A stretch of 64,000 bases of DNA from an uncultured Acetatifactor sp. (GCA_947624245.1 CANQJL010000012.1:1-64000); one strand, 5' to 3'; numbered from the stretch's first letter, positions 28,977 to 39,559 are shown. Numbers and translations: made by a program. Notes: generated by a model from the letters alone, not told the origin.

Positions 28977-30368
28977 TTAATTTCCCAAAAGGTTTTCGCC
29001 GATTTTAAGCACGTCACCCGCACCCATAGTTATCAACAGATCGCCTTTTATGCAATTTTCCAAAAGAAAATTTTCAATCTCATCAAATGTGGGAAAATAG
29101 TAGCACTCATGTCCCAACGCCTCGATCTCCCGCTGCAGCACCTCGGAGCTGATCCCCAGAGAAGCCCCTAAGGAGGCGGGTTCTCTGGCGGCATAGATGT
29201 CTGCCAGGACTATCTTGTCAGCCAATGTCAACGCTTCCGCAAATTCATGGAGGAACGCCTTTGTTCGGGTGTAGGTGTGGGGCTGAAACACACACCACAG
29301 CGTCTTGTGGGGATAGTTGGCGGCCGCCTTTAACGTGGCGGATATTTCCGTGGGGTGATGGGCGTAATCGTCAATGACGGTGACGCCGCCGACAGTGCCC
29401 TTATACTCGAACCTGCGGTCCGTGCCGGTAAAGCCGTGCAGCGCCTCTCGGACAGTTTCACAGGGAATACCCAGCAGGTCCGCCAGAGCGATAGACGCCG
29501 CGGCATTGCCCACATTGTGTTCTCCTGGTACCTGCAGGGAGAATTGCACGGGTTCCTGCCCCTGACGGTGCAGCAGAAAAGAAGGACGCCCCTGCTCGTC
29601 ATAGGTGATCCGGTCAAAGAAATAATTGGCGTCGGGACTGTCTCCGTAGGTAATGATGCGGCAGGAAAGACCTGCCGTGATATCTTCCAAGCGGGGAATC
29701 GAACTGTTGATGATCAGGCAGCCGTCCGCCGGCAGAAGCTGCGCAAATTTCCGAAAGGAGCTGCGTATGTCTTCCAGATCCTTAAAAAAGTCCATATGGT
29801 CTTCTTCTATATTTAATATAATACCGATCTTGGGAAAGAAGCTTAAGAAGCTGTTAGTGTACTCGCAGGCCTCCGTCACGAAATATTCGGTGGAGCCCAC
29901 CCGAATGTTGCCGCCGATGGTCTTCAGCATTCCTCCTATGGAGAGGGTGGGGTCCGCGTCCGCCTTCAGCAGGATCTCGCTGATCATAGAAGTGGTGGTG
30001 GTCTTGCCGTGGGTGCCGCTGATGGCTATGGGAGTGTCGTAGTTTTTCATGATCTGCCCCAGCAGCTCGGCTCTGGTAAGGCTGGGAATGTTCTTCTCCC
30101 GCACTGCAATGTACTCGGGATTGTCCTTTCGGATCGCGCTGGTAAATACCGCGCAGTCTATGTCGTCAGTAATATTTTCGGCTCTTTGTCCATACAATAC
30201 GGTGATACCTTTTTCCTCCAGACGGTGTGTCAGCGCGCTCTCGGCACTGTCGGAGCCGGATACCTTAAAGCCGGCGTCGGCAAGAATTTCGGCAAGGCCG
30301 CTCATGCTGATGCCGCCGATGCCTACAAAGTAGACCGAGACGGGCTGGTTAAAGTCTATCTTGTACAT
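28977..30368 (-). CDS. murC: UDP-N-acetylmuramate-L-alanine ligase
   Basis: The 463-residue Mur ligase has the N-terminal UDP-binding glycine motif (VYFVGIGGISMSGLAEIL), the ATP P-loop ISGTHGKTTTTSM (about 117-128), the EDHMDFF metal region and the C-terminal DDYAHHPTEI motif. It adds L-alanine to UDP-MurNAc, the first amino acid of the peptidoglycan stem. The ATG at 30368 has AAGGAAG upstream; the frame continues further but without another site. The gene is divergent from glgC, and its stop codon abuts the last DnaA-box-like 9-mer. Confidence 0.95.
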   Translation of the reverse strand: MYKIDFNQPVSVYFVGIGGISMSGLAEILADAGFKVSGSDSAESALTHRLEEKGITVLYGQRAENITDDIDCAVFTSAIRKDNPEYIAVREKNIPSLTRAELLGQIMKNYDTPIAISGTHGKTTTTSMISEILLKADADPTLSIGGMLKTIGGNIRVGSTEYFVTEACEYTNSFLSFFPKIGIILNIEEDHMDFFKDLEDIRSSFRKFAQLLPADGCLIINSSIPRLEDITAGLSCRIITYGDSPDANYFFDRITYDEQGRPSFLLHRQGQEPVQFSLQVPGEHNVGNAAASIALADLLGIPCETVREALHGFTGTDRRFEYKGTVGGVTVIDDYAHHPTEISATLKAAANYPHKTLWCVFQPHTYTRTKAFLHEFAEALTLADKIVLADIYAAREPASLGASLGISSEVLQREIEALGHECYYFPTFDEIENFLLENCIKGDLLITMGAGDVLKIGENLLGN

Positions 30369-30661
30369 TGTCCGCACTTCCTTAAATGATTTCTTCTGAT
30401 ATGTTATATTATATACGTATGGGGAACAAAAAACAAATAAAAAAATAAATGGGAATAATGACCATGGAAAATGTGCCGGAACACGCAAATTGTTGGAATA
30501 ATACACAAAAAATATGCAGATAACTCAAAAAATATGTTAATTATCAATAGAAAAAATGAAAAAAAGTATAATTTTTTTATCAATTAATATTCACTTTACA
30601 CTTTTGATATGATATAATTTTGATACCAGTAAATGGCAAAAAGCTAGACAGAGGTGATGAC
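30369..30661. promoter_or_regulatory. AT-rich divergent promoter region between murC and glgC
   Basis: The 293 bases hold no gene. They contain long A- and T-tracts (a GAAAAAAAGTATAATTTTTTT stretch near 30558-30578) that may bend DNA. On the plus strand TTCACT (30590-30595) and TATAAT (30613-30618) are 17 bases apart and would start a glgC leader of about 40 bases ending at GAGGTGA. No clear murC promoter is singled out among many AT-rich hexamers. Confidence 0.5.
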
Positions 30662-31930
30662 ATGATTAAAAAAGAAATGATTGCCATGTTGTTGGCAGGT
30701 GGACAGGGAAGCCGTCTGGGAGTCCTGACTTCCAAGGTGGCGAAGCCGGCGGTAGCGTTTGGCGGGAAATACCGGATTATTGATTTCCCTTTATCGAACT
30801 GTATCAATTCCGGCGTGGATACGGTAGGCGTCCTGACGCAGTACCAGCCGCTCAGACTGAATACGCATATCGGCATCGGTATTCCCTGGGATCTGGACCG
30901 TAATATCGGAGGCGTTACGGTGCTGCCTCCTTATGAGAAGAGCTCCAACAGTGAATGGTATACCGGTACCGCCAACGCCATTTATCAGAATCTGGAGTAT
31001 ATGGAGAGCTTCAATCCCGAATATGTGCTGATCCTCTCGGGCGACCATATTTATAAGATGGATTACGAGGTCATGCTGGATTTCCATAAGGCAAACAATG
31101 CGGAAGTGACTATCGCGGTCATGCCTGTTCCCATAGAGGAGGCAAGCCGTTTCGGTATTATGATCACCAACGAGAACAGACGCATTGTGGAGTTTGAGGA
31201 GAAGCCCGAGCATCCCAGAAGCAACCTTGCAAGCATGGGTATTTACATTTTCAACTGGAAGATTCTGCGGGAGGCGTTGATCGCCATGGCAGACCAGCCG
31301 GCGCTGGACTTCGGCAAGCACGTGATTCCGTACTGCCATGAGAAGAAGGCTCCTCTGTATGCCTATGAGTTCACGGGCTATTGGAAGGACGTAGGAACCC
31401 TGTCTTCCTATTGGGAGGCAAATATGGAGCTGATCGACATTGTTCCCGAGTTCAACCTGTACGAAGAGTATTGGAAGATCTATACGAGGAGCGAGATACA
31501 GCCTCCTCAGTACCTGTGTGCGGACAGCGTCATGGAGCGAAGCATCGTGGGCGAGGGTACCGATATTTACGGCGAGGTCTACAATTCCGTGATCGGCTGC
31601 GGCGTCACCATCGGCAAGGGAACGGTGGTGAGAGACTCCATCATCATGAACCATACTCATATCGGCGAAGGCTGCGAGCTGAATAAGGCCATTGTGGCGG
31701 AAGACGTTGAAATCGGCAACAATGTGCGGCTGGGTATCGGCGATGAGGCGGAGAATGACACGGCGCCCCATATTTACAATCACGGACTGGTCACAATAGG
31801 GGAAAAGAGTATCATACCGGACGGCATTACCGTCGGAAAGAACACGGTGATATTCGGTGTGACCGGCGAGGAAGACTATGAAAATTCCCAGCTCGCAAGC
31901 GGCAAATCTTTGATTAAGGCAGGTGAATAG
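30662..31930 (+). CDS. glgC: Glucose-1-phosphate adenylyltransferase, catalytic subunit
   Basis: The 422-residue protein has the nucleotidyltransferase motif [23 protein letters not shown] at its start, the catalytic Asp region [17 protein letters not shown], the substrate site VEFEEKP, and a C-terminal left-handed beta-helix ([19 protein letters not shown]). It makes ADP-glucose for glycogen synthesis. The ATG at 30662 follows GAGGTGA. Only two bases separate it from glgD, so the subunits are co-translated. The family is allosterically regulated by glycolytic intermediates. Confidence 0.93.
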   Translation: MIKKEMIAMLLAGGQGSRLGVLTSKVAKPAVAFGGKYRIIDFPLSNCINSGVDTVGVLTQYQPLRLNTHIGIGIPWDLDRNIGGVTVLPPYEKSSNSEWYTGTANAIYQNLEYMESFNPEYVLILSGDHIYKMDYEVMLDFHKANNAEVTIAVMPVPIEEASRFGIMITNENRRIVEFEEKPEHPRSNLASMGIYIFNWKILREALIAMADQPALDFGKHVIPYCHEKKAPLYAYEFTGYWKDVGTLSSYWEANMELIDIVPEFNLYEEYWKIYTRSEIQPPQYLCADSVMERSIVGEGTDIYGEVYNSVIGCGVTIGKGTVVRDSIIMNHTHIGEGCELNKAIVAEDVEIGNNVRLGIGDEAENDTAPHIYNHGLVTIGEKSIIPDGITVGKNTVIFGVTGEEDYENSQLASGKSLIKAGE

Positions 31931-31932
31931 TA

Positions 31933-33054
31933 GTGAGAGCGATCGGAATCGTTTTAGCAGGCGGAAACAATCACAGAATGCGGGAACTGTCACAGAAGCG
32001 GGCCATCTGTGCCATGCCTATTGCCGGCAGCTACCGCAGCATAGATTTTACTTTGAGCAACATGTCCAATTCCCACATTCAGAAGGTGGCGGTATTTACT
32101 CAGTACAATGCCAAGAGCCTGAACGAGCATTTGAGCTCCTCCAAGTGGTGGGATTTCGGACGTAAGCAGGGCGGACTGTTCGTGCTGACTCCTGCAGTGA
32201 CGGCGGAGAACAGCAACTGGTACAGGGGCACGGCAGATGCCATTTACCAGAATCTGGCTTACCTGAAGAGCAGTCATGAGCCCTATGTGGTGATCGCATC
32301 AGGCGACGGTGTGTATAAGATGGACTATAACAAGGTCCTGGAGTATCACATAGAGAAAAAGGCGGATATCACGGTGGTGTGCCGTGACATGGAGCCCGGT
32401 ACCAACGTGGAGCGTTTCGGCACGATCCGTATGAATGAGGACTGCCGCATCGAGGAGTTCGAGGAAAAGCCTCTGCAGGCCAAGACCAACACGATCTCCT
32501 GCGGTATCTATGTGCTCCGCCGTCGTCAGTTGATCGAGATGATCGAGAAATGCGCCGAGGAAGACAGATATGACTTTGTCAGGGATATCCTGATCCGCTA
32601 CAAGGACATCAAGCGCATCTATGGGTACAAGATGAAGGATTACTGGCGCAATATCGCTTCCGTGGAGGATTACTTCAGCACCAACATGGATTTCCTGCAG
32701 GCGGACGTGAGAAATTATTTCTTCAAGCAGTATCCCGATATCTATTCCAAGGTGGACGATCTGCCGCCCGCAAAGTACAATGTGGGAGCCAGCGTGAAGA
32801 ACAGTCTGATCTCCAGCGGCTGTATCGTCAACGGTGTTGTGGAGGATTCAGTAGTATTTAAGAAGAGTTATATCGGAAATAACTGTGTGATCAAGAATTC
32901 CATTATCCTGAACGATGTGTATATCGGCGACAATTCTTATATCGAGAATTGTATTGTGGAAAGCCACAGCACGATCAGAGCAAATTCCAACTATACGGGT
33001 GAGAGCGGCGGAATCAGGATCGTAGTGGAAAGGAACGAGAGATATACCATGTAG
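31933..33054 (+). CDS. glgD: Glucose-1-phosphate adenylyltransferase, GlgD subunit
   Basis: The 373-residue GlgC paralogue starts with GTG two bases after glgC. The phosphate-binding GGxGxRL loop is degenerate ([20 protein letters not shown]), whereas the rest of the fold, [17 protein letters not shown] and the C-terminal beta-helix ([18 protein letters not shown]), is retained. This matches the GlgD regulatory partner found in Bacillota, which has little activity alone but boosts GlgC in the heteromer. The glgA synthase is not in the window; glgP lies at 48381. Confidence 0.9.
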   Translation: MRAIGIVLAGGNNHRMRELSQKRAICAMPIAGSYRSIDFTLSNMSNSHIQKVAVFTQYNAKSLNEHLSSSKWWDFGRKQGGLFVLTPAVTAENSNWYRGTADAIYQNLAYLKSSHEPYVVIASGDGVYKMDYNKVLEYHIEKKADITVVCRDMEPGTNVERFGTIRMNEDCRIEEFEEKPLQAKTNTISCGIYVLRRRQLIEMIEKCAEEDRYDFVRDILIRYKDIKRIYGYKMKDYWRNIASVEDYFSTNMDFLQADVRNYFFKQYPDIYSKVDDLPPAKYNVGASVKNSLISSGCIVNGVVEDSVVFKKSYIGNNCVIKNSIILNDVYIGDNSYIENCIVESHSTIRANSNYTGESGGIRIVVERNERYTM

Positions 33055-33121
33055 TACGTTAGCTGAAAAAATGAGGGGCCGCTTACATCGGATGTGGACT
33101 TTAGGAAAGGGGGAAGCGTCA

Positions 33122-33415
33122 ATGCAGATTACAGATGTACGCGTTCGCAAAGTTACCAAAGAAGGTAAGATGAAGGCCATAGTATCTATCACGCTGGACG
33201 ACGAATTTGTGGTTCACGATATCAAGGTCATTGAAGGTGAAAAGGGACCTTTTATCGCGATGCCCAGTAAAAAAGCGGCAGATGGAGAGTTCCGTGACAT
33301 CGCGCACCCCATTAATTCTGCTACCAGAGAACATATTCAGAATATTATCCTTGAGAAATATGCAAAGGTCTTGGAGGAGGAAAGCTCGAAGGAAGACTTC
33401 CCGATCTTTCCCTGA
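33122..33415 (+). CDS. spoVG: Septation/sporulation regulator SpoVG
   Basis: The 97-residue protein begins [20 protein letters not shown] and contains the SpoVG core [20 protein letters not shown] and [12 protein letters not shown]. SpoVG is a small nucleic-acid-binding regulator affecting septation, sporulation and exopolysaccharide or virulence genes in Bacillota. The ATG at 33122 is preceded by AGGAAAGGGGG. The length is typical. It is followed by its own terminator, so it is probably monocistronic. Confidence 0.93.
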   Translation: MQITDVRVRKVTKEGKMKAIVSITLDDEFVVHDIKVIEGEKGPFIAMPSKKAADGEFRDIAHPINSATREHIQNIILEKYAKVLEEESSKEDFPIFP

Positions 33416-33487
33416 TGGGAGCTGAGCGCGTAAGGGTATAGCGGCGGCAGAATCAGGCTAAAAATTACATCATATCAAAAACGGTAG

Positions 33488-33530
33488 GGAGACTGTCGGA
33501 CACGGCAGTCTCCTTTCAAAATTTTTCCTT
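33488..33530 (+). terminator. Terminator after spoVG
   Basis: GGAGACTG (33488-33495) and CAGTCTCC (33506-33513) form a stem around a ten-base loop, followed by TTTC and then ATTTTTCC. Confidence 0.75.
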
Positions 33531-33611
33531 GTTTTTTTATGGGAAAAATGAGAAAATAGTAAACGAATTTACCAATCTAAAATGGCGTTTCGGCGCGGAA
33601 CGGACAATACT

Positions 33612-34181
33612 ATGTATATTATCGCAGGCTTGGGGAACCCCGGCAGGGAATATGAGAATACGAGACACAATATCGGATTTGACGTTGTGGAGAGATTGGC
33701 TGAGCAGGAACACATTTCCGTGCTTGAGAAAAAGCACGGAGCGCTCATAGGAAAGGGCCTTGTGGAAGGGCAGAAATGCATTCTGGCCAGACCGCAGACC
33801 TTCATGAATCTGAGCGGCGAGAGCGTGCGAATGCTGACGGATTATTACAAAATCGACGAGACGTCGGAGCTGATCGTTATATCCGACGATGTAAGCCTTG
33901 GAATGGGGCAGCTGCGGATCCGGAAAGAGGGAAGCGCCGGAGGCCATAACGGCCTGAAGAATATCATTGCGCACCTGGGACACGACAGGTTTATCCGCGT
34001 GAGAATGGGCGTGGGCGAAAAGCCGGAAGGCTATGATCTGGCGGCCTATGTCCTGGGACATTTCAACGCACAGGAGCGCAAGGTGATGGACGAGGCGGCG
34101 GAGCGTGCTGCGGACGCCGTCCGCGTGATCCTCTCCAAGGGTCCGGACGCAGCGATGAACCAATTTAACCGAAAAGGGTAG
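33612..34181 (+). CDS. pth: Peptidyl-tRNA hydrolase
   Basis: The 189-residue enzyme has all Pth signatures: MYIIAGLGNPGREYENTRHN (with Asn and catalytic His), RPQTFMNLSGESV, VISDDVSLGMGQLRIR and GSAGGHNGLKNIIAHLG. It hydrolyses peptidyl-tRNA released from stalled ribosomes. The ATG at 33612 is chosen because the family begins here; the frame extends 10 codons upstream, and neither start has a strong ribosome site. pth followed by mfd is a conserved Bacillota order. Confidence 0.95.
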   Translation: MYIIAGLGNPGREYENTRHNIGFDVVERLAEQEHISVLEKKHGALIGKGLVEGQKCILARPQTFMNLSGESVRMLTDYYKIDETSELIVISDDVSLGMGQLRIRKEGSAGGHNGLKNIIAHLGHDRFIRVRMGVGEKPEGYDLAAYVLGHFNAQERKVMDEAAERAADAVRVILSKGPDAAMNQFNRKG

Positions 34182-34189
34182 GGGAAGGT

Positions 34190-37100
34190 ATGCAGGCATT
34201 ATTGGCGCCGCTTTTGGAGCTGGCGGAATATCAATCTATATGTGAGCAGCTTCTGAAAGGCAGCACGCCTGTCTCCCTGATAGGCTGTGTGGACTCCCAG
34301 AAGCTGCATATGATATATGGGCTTGGCGAGAATTTCCGCATCAAGGTCATTGTGACGTACAATGATTTAAAGGCTAGGGAGATGTATGAGGAGTACAAGT
34401 TTTATGACAGGAATGTCATGCTGTACCCTGCCAAGGATCTGATCTTCTTTCAGGCCGATATCCACGGCAACCAGCTGGTAAAGGAGCGTGTGAAGACCCT
34501 GCGCAGGCTTATGGAGCGCAAGCCGGTGACGATCGTTACCACATATGCCGCGCTGATGACGCCCCAGGTCATGTGGGACAGAGAAAAAGATGTGATAGAT
34601 GTGTGCAGGGGCGGTTCTCTGCAGGAATCCGACATTGCGGAGAGACTGGTTTCTTTCGGTTATGAGAAGAATTATCAGGTGGAGAGTCCGGGACAGTTTT
34701 CTGTCCGCGGCGGTATTATTGATATTTTTGATCTGACGGAGGAGAACCCTTACCGCATTGAACTGTGGGGAGACGAGGTGGAATCTATCCGAAGCTTTGA
34801 TATCTTGAGCCAGCGTTCCATCGAGAAGCTGGAGAGCATATCCGTATTTCCGGCGACCGAGTTCGTGCTGGACGACACGCGTGTCAGAAATGGGATAAAG
34901 AAGCTGGAGAGAGAAAGCGCCGAGAGGGAAGCTTATTTTCGGGAAAATCATCAGCCGGAGGAAGCCCATAGGATCGCCGTTCAGGTAAAGGAGCTGAAGG
35001 AACAGCTGTTGGAATTTAAGAGCAAGGTGAACCTGGAGGGCTATATCCGCTATTTCTATGAGGACACCGTGACGTTGCCGGAGCTTTTGGCGCATATGGC
35101 CGGGCAGGACGGCGGACCGAAGCCGGTCTTTTTTCTGGACGAACCTGCCAGACTGAAGGAGCAGGCAGATGCGGTGGAGCTGGAGTTTCGGGAGAGCATG
35201 GCGAACCGCGCACAGAAGGGCTATGTACTGCCGGGACAGATGAACATTCTCTACGGCGGAGAGCAGGTGGCGGCTAAGCTGCTGCAGGGCAGCGTGGCCA
35301 CGTTGTCCACCATGGACGGCCGCAGCGGCTGGTTTCGGACCGACCGGAAAATAGATGTGGCAGCCAGAAATGTGGCGCCCTACAACAACAGTTTCGAGAC
35401 GCTGGTAAAGGATCTGAAGCAGTTTAGAAAGAATGGGTACAGGGTGCTCCTGCTTTCCGGCTCCCGCACCAGAGCTAAGAGGCTGGCGGAGGACCTGCGG
35501 GATCAGGATCTGACTGCCGTGTATACCGAAGACCCCGAGAGACAGGTGCAGGCAGGGGAAGTAGTTACCTATTACGGCCATGTGGCCAGGGGGTTCGAGT
35601 ATCCGCTGCTTAAATTTGTGGTGCTGTCCGAGACGGACATCTTCGGAGCCGAAAAGAAAAAGAAAAAGTCGAAGAAATTGTATCAGGGCCAGAAGATCAA
35701 GGACTTTAACGACCTGAAGGTGGGAGATTACGTGGTCCATGTCAGCCATGGCCTCGGTATCTATCGCGGAATTGAGAAAGTGGAGATGGAGAATGTAGTC
35801 AAGGACTACATTAAGATAGAGTACAGGGACGGAGGAATCCTGTATGTGCTGGCCACGGGTCTGGACGTGATTCAGAAATATGCGTCCTCCGAAGCTAAGA
35901 AACCGAAGCTGAACAAGCTGGGCGGCAAGGAATGGGAACGAACCAAGACAAAGGTGCGCAGCGCCGTCGGCGAAGTGGCAAAGGATCTGGTGGAGCTGTA
36001 TGCTGTGCGGCAGCAGAGCCATGGTTACCAATACGGACAGGATACCGTATGGCAGCGGGAGTTTGAGGAGATGTTTCCCTTTGAGGAGACGGAGGACCAG
36101 CTGGCGGCCATTGCAGACACCAAGGCGGATATGGAGAGCCCGAAGATCATGGACCGCCTGATCTGCGGAGATGTAGGATACGGCAAGACCGAGATCGCCA
36201 TCAGGGCCGCGTTCAAGGCGGTACAAGAGGGAAAACAGGTGGTATATTTGGTGCCGACCACCATTCTGGCCCAGCAGCACTACACTACGTTCGTTCAGAG
36301 AATGAAAGACTTCCCCGTGCGGATAGAGCTGATGAGTCGCTTCCGTTCCCCGAGAGAGATCAAGAGGACCATTAAGGATTTGGAAAAGGGAATGGTGGAC
36401 ATTGTCATCGGCACGCACAGGGTGCTGTCGGACGATGTGAAATTCAAGGATCTTGGCCTGTTGGTCATCGATGAGGAGCAGCGTTTCGGAGTGGCTCACA
36501 AGGAAAAGATCAAGAAGATGAAGGAAAACGTAGATGTTCTGACGCTGACGGCTACGCCCATTCCGCGAACGCTTCATATGAGCCTGGTGGGAATCCGCGA
36601 TATGAGCGTTCTGGAGGAAGCGCCGGAGGACCGTCTGCCCATTCAGACATTTGTGTGCGAGTACAACGAGGAGATGGTCCGAGAGGCCATTACCCGCGAA
36701 CTGGCCAGAGGCGGACAGGTGTATTATGTCTATAACCGCGTCAACAACATTGCAGATGTGACGGCGAGGATACAGGCGCTGGTTCCCGAGGCGGTGGTGG
36801 CATTTGCCCACGGCCAGATGAAGGAGAGGGAGCTGGAGAAGATCATGTTCGACTTTATCGGCGGCGAGATCGACGTGCTGGTAGCCACCACGATCATCGA
36901 GACTGGTCTGGATATCTCCAATGTGAACACCATGATCATTCATGACTCCGACAATATGGGTCTTGCCCAGCTCTATCAGCTTCGAGGGCGGGTGGGGCGT
37001 TCCAACCGCACCGCCTATGCGTTCCTGATGTATCGGCGGGATAAGATGCTGAAGGAAGTGGCGGAGAAGCGTCTGGAGGCGATCCGCGAGTTCACGGATT

Positions 37101-37738
37101 TGGGAAGCGGTTTTAAGATCGCCATGCGCGATCTGGAGATACGGGGCGCCGGCAATCTGCTGGGCGTCAGGCAGCACGGGCACATGGAGGCCGTAGGCTA
37201 TGACCTTTACTGTAAAATGCTCAACGAGGCCGTGCAGACACTGAAGGGAGTGACGGTGGAGGAGGATTTCGCCACGGTGATCGATCTGGACGTGGACGCC
37301 TTTATCCCGCCCTCTTACATTGTCAACGAGATACAGAAATTGGATATCTACAAACGGATCGCAGGGATAGAGAATGTGAAGGAGCGGGACGACATGCTGG
37401 ACGAACTGCTGGACCGCTTCGGGGAGATACCGAAATCCGTGGACAATCTGCTGCGCATCGCCTTGATTCGGGTAGCGGCGCACAGGCTCTATATGACCGA
37501 GATCAAGGGAAAGAACGAGCGCATTACGTTTACGTTCCGGCCAAACGCCTCGGTGGATCCGGCGGGTATTCCCAAGATTTTGGAAAAGCATGCCGAGGAG
37601 CTTTCCTTCAGCGCTTACGGGACGCCGATATTTACCTGCAGATACAGAAAGACGGGTCTGGTGGAGACGGATGCGGAGCTTCTGCTTCATAAGACGGAAG
37701 AACTCCTGGAAGAAATGCAGATATTGAGGCCGGTCTGA
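34190..37738 (+). CDS. mfd: Transcription-repair coupling factor
   Basis: The 1182-residue SF2 translocase has a UvrB-like N-terminal region (ENFRIKVIVTYNDLK, GQFSVRGGIIDIFDL), an RNA polymerase-interacting domain (about 500-580, FNDLKVGDYVVHVSHGLGIY) and a RecG-like motor. The motor has Walker A GDVGYGKTEIA (Lys near 666), VIDEEQRFGV, the TRG-type region FVCEYNEEM and DNMGLAQLYQLRGRVGR. A C-terminal autoinhibitory domain follows. Mfd removes stalled polymerase and recruits UvrA. Length and domain order are standard. It lies eight bases after pth. Confidence 0.96.
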   Translation: MQALLAPLLELAEYQSICEQLLKGSTPVSLIGCVDSQKLHMIYGLGENFRIKVIVTYNDLKAREMYEEYKFYDRNVMLYPAKDLIFFQADIHGNQLVKERVKTLRRLMERKPVTIVTTYAALMTPQVMWDREKDVIDVCRGGSLQESDIAERLVSFGYEKNYQVESPGQFSVRGGIIDIFDLTEENPYRIELWGDEVESIRSFDILSQRSIEKLESISVFPATEFVLDDTRVRNGIKKLERESAEREAYFRENHQPEEAHRIAVQVKELKEQLLEFKSKVNLEGYIRYFYEDTVTLPELLAHMAGQDGGPKPVFFLDEPARLKEQADAVELEFRESMANRAQKGYVLPGQMNILYGGEQVAAKLLQGSVATLSTMDGRSGWFRTDRKIDVAARNVAPYNNSFETLVKDLKQFRKNGYRVLLLSGSRTRAKRLAEDLRDQDLTAVYTEDPERQVQAGEVVTYYGHVARGFEYPLLKFVVLSETDIFGAEKKKKKSKKLYQGQKIKDFNDLKVGDYVVHVSHGLGIYRGIEKVEMENVVKDYIKIEYRDGGILYVLATGLDVIQKYASSEAKKPKLNKLGGKEWERTKTKVRSAVGEVAKDLVELYAVRQQSHGYQYGQDTVWQREFEEMFPFEETEDQLAAIADTKADMESPKIMDRLICGDVGYGKTEIAIRAAFKAVQEGKQVVYLVPTTILAQQHYTTFVQRMKDFPVRIELMSRFRSPREIKRTIKDLEKGMVDIVIGTHRVLSDDVKFKDLGLLVIDEEQRFGVAHKEKIKKMKENVDVLTLTATPIPRTLHMSLVGIRDMSVLEEAPEDRLPIQTFVCEYNEEMVREAITRELARGGQVYYVYNRVNNIADVTARIQALVPEAVVAFAHGQMKERELEKIMFDFIGGEIDVLVATTIIETGLDISNVNTMIIHDSDNMGLAQLYQLRGRVGRSNRTAYAFLMYRRDKMLKEVAEKRLEAIREFTDLGSGFKIAMRDLEIRGAGNLLGVRQHGHMEAVGYDLYCKMLNEAVQTLKGVTVEEDFATVIDLDVDAFIPPSYIVNEIQKLDIYKRIAGIENVKERDDMLDELLDRFGEIPKSVDNLLRIALIRVAAHRLYMTEIKGKNERITFTFRPNASVDPAGIPKILEKHAEELSFSAYGTPIFTCRYRKTGLVETDAELLLHKTEELLEEMQILRPV

Positions 37739-37838
37739 AAGGCCGTCCTGAAATATTTGAGAGAGTTTTATGACCCTCAAAAAATGTTACCTTCTATTCG
37801 GAACAACAAAACAGCTTTCGAACAGGAGGTAATTTATT

Positions 37839-37940
37839 ATGAAGGGTTACAACACAGCGGACGGTTTCATGGGCTTCGTGGACGGCAGATATATGCTGTT
37901 CGCCAGCGAGGAAGACTACAGGGAGTATGTGGAAATGTGA
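37839..37940 (+). CDS. Small protein, 33 residues, between mfd and the membrane genes
   Basis: A 34-codon frame begins at an ATG seven bases after a strong AGGAGGT (37824-37830) and ends at TGA. The peptide is acidic and aromatic-rich: MKGYNTADGFMGFVDGRYML at the start and an EEDYREYVEM-like end, with repeated Gly-aromatic turns (GYN, GFM, GFVDGRY). Codon use is GC-rich, unlike the bases just before it. It has no membrane segment or signal. It is too short for most gene callers. I have the impression that similar tiny Gly/Tyr proteins exist in related Clostridia, but cannot verify this. The function is unknown. Confidence 0.65.
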   Translation: MKGYNTADGFMGFVDGRYMLFASEEDYREYVEM

Positions 37941-37960
37941 GGACACATGAAGCACACAGA

Positions 37961-39559
37961 CTATCTTGGTATAGCCAGATACCAGGAATAGAATTGGGTC
38001 AGTTCAAAATCAGTATATTTCTCCGTGGCGCCTTCATATAAGATGTAAATACAATTATCCTGCGGTTCGGTATCCGGAATGCCCATGTGGAAGGTGACGC
38101 CGTCTTTGGTGAACTGCGCCGGAGCAGGAAGATTTTCACTGTATACAACGCTGTCAAGATACTCCTTGGCAGTTGTCTCGGTATAAAGTAAAATATTAGG
38201 ATATTTCAACCAGGAGTCAATATAAATGTCCTTCTGTTGATTTTCCTTTGCGTAAGTGAGAGCGGTTCTGACAGCTTCAAGAGAGCCTTTTTGAAAATGA
38301 GCTGTAGTAACTTCTTTATAATCGGTATAATATGCATGTTCAAATCCTGCAAAATACAACAGGTAAACTGCAAGCAGTCCGATCTGAATCGCCCGGCAGA
38401 GCAGGACCTTCCGTTTGCCGACAGCGGACAGAATCGCACAGATGCCTATCGCCTCACACATAATCAGCGGGATATAGGCACAGTTAATCTGCGTTATGTT
38501 TACCGTGACGAGCATTCCGACAATCCCTGCACCGATCAGCTGCACGAGCAGAAAGAAGGGGGCGTGAAACTGCCTGCGGCGTATAGAAGCTGCAGTTTTA
38601 AAGAGCAGGACGATTATACCGATGATGATAAAAAGACGACCGATATCATAGAAAAATCCATAGGGCATGATCACGTCAAAAGGACGGCCTACATCCTGAT
38701 GATAGAAAAGATACATCACATTTCGAATATTTTTAAGAACTTCTTTTAAGGAATGGGCAAGCTCATTGCTGCGAAAATAGGACATTTTATATATGGAAAA
38801 GGGACCTAGCTGAATATTGGGAAGAAAATTTTGGTTGACGAGCAGAAACAGCATTAATGGAGCTGCCAGCACAAAGACGATGCAGGTGGATAGAACGGTC
38901 CAGCGGTTAAGAGACAGCTTTTTGTGAGCAAAGCCGTATATGCCCTGTAAAAGAAGTATCACAGGGACAACGGGCCATATGACCGCGTAGCAGTACAGGG
39001 AAAGTCCATAGCATAACGCGGACAGAGGTAAAAGCTTTGGCCGGTCGAGACCATACAGGAAAAAGGCGAGGCCGAGAATCAAAAAGCCGGGGGCAAGATT
39101 TGCTTCGAGTCCCCACCGTGACATCATCACATGCCAAGGATTTATAGCCAGCAGAAACAATGTCCAGCAAGCGGCCTGAGGGGTAAACAGCTTGCGCATA
39201 ATACTATAAGATGCAGCCAGAGTCGCGGCAGAGAGGACAATCTGCGGCAGTCGAATAATAAGTAGATTGACATGACCGCCTGCAAGAGCGATCAGAGGAA
39301 GCATCAGATAGGAATTCAGTGCACTCTGACCGTGTCCCCATGCCTCAAAATAGACAGGATAGCTGTAGCCTGCGGAGTCGATTCCGCAATGATATAAGGA
39401 GAAAGCATTCCAAGCGCTGTAGGTTTCGTCCATTTGATATCCGCCGGGTACGACACCGAGATAAATTATGCGGGTGCACAGCCCGAGGAGAAAAAGAAAG
39501 AAAAAAACGAAATATTCCGATTTTAAGTTTGAGTCTTTGTCTGTAAAAATTTTCTTCAT
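37961..39559 (-). CDS. Polytopic membrane glycosyltransferase, family 39/PMT-like
   Basis: The 532-residue protein has about eleven membrane segments. An acidic motif lies in the first extracytoplasmic loop (GGYQMDETYSAWNA, with the catalytic-type Asp-Glu), as in GT-C/PMT-type transferases that use polyprenyl-phosphate sugars. INPWHVMMSRWGLEANLAPG resembles the loop after helix 4 in this group. A soluble C-terminal domain follows. It probably glycosylates a lipid, wall polymer or protein outside the membrane. Together with the next gene it sits between mfd and spoVT, which are usually close neighbours in Bacillota. Confidence 0.75.
   Translation of the reverse strand: MKKIFTDKDSNLKSEYFVFFFLFLLGLCTRIIYLGVVPGGYQMDETYSAWNAFSLYHCGIDSAGYSYPVYFEAWGHGQSALNSYLMLPLIALAGGHVNLLIIRLPQIVLSAATLAASYSIMRKLFTPQAACWTLFLLAINPWHVMMSRWGLEANLAPGFLILGLAFFLYGLDRPKLLPLSALCYGLSLYCYAVIWPVVPVILLLQGIYGFAHKKLSLNRWTVLSTCIVFVLAAPLMLFLLVNQNFLPNIQLGPFSIYKMSYFRSNELAHSLKEVLKNIRNVMYLFYHQDVGRPFDVIMPYGFFYDIGRLFIIIGIIVLLFKTAASIRRRQFHAPFFLLVQLIGAGIVGMLVTVNITQINCAYIPLIMCEAIGICAILSAVGKRKVLLCRAIQIGLLAVYLLYFAGFEHAYYTDYKEVTTAHFQKGSLEAVRTALTYAKENQQKDIYIDSWLKYPNILLYTETTAKEYLDSVVYSENLPAPAQFTKDGVTFHMGIPDTEPQDNCIYILYEGATEKYTDFELTQFYSWYLAIPR

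Noticed and set aside
34367-37780. Open frame of more than 1100 codons on the minus strand across mfd
   Set aside because: It lies wholly antisense to mfd, whose product matches the family end to end. The antisense product is His/Leu/Gln-rich with no recognisable domain, as expected from a mirrored GC-rich coding frame.
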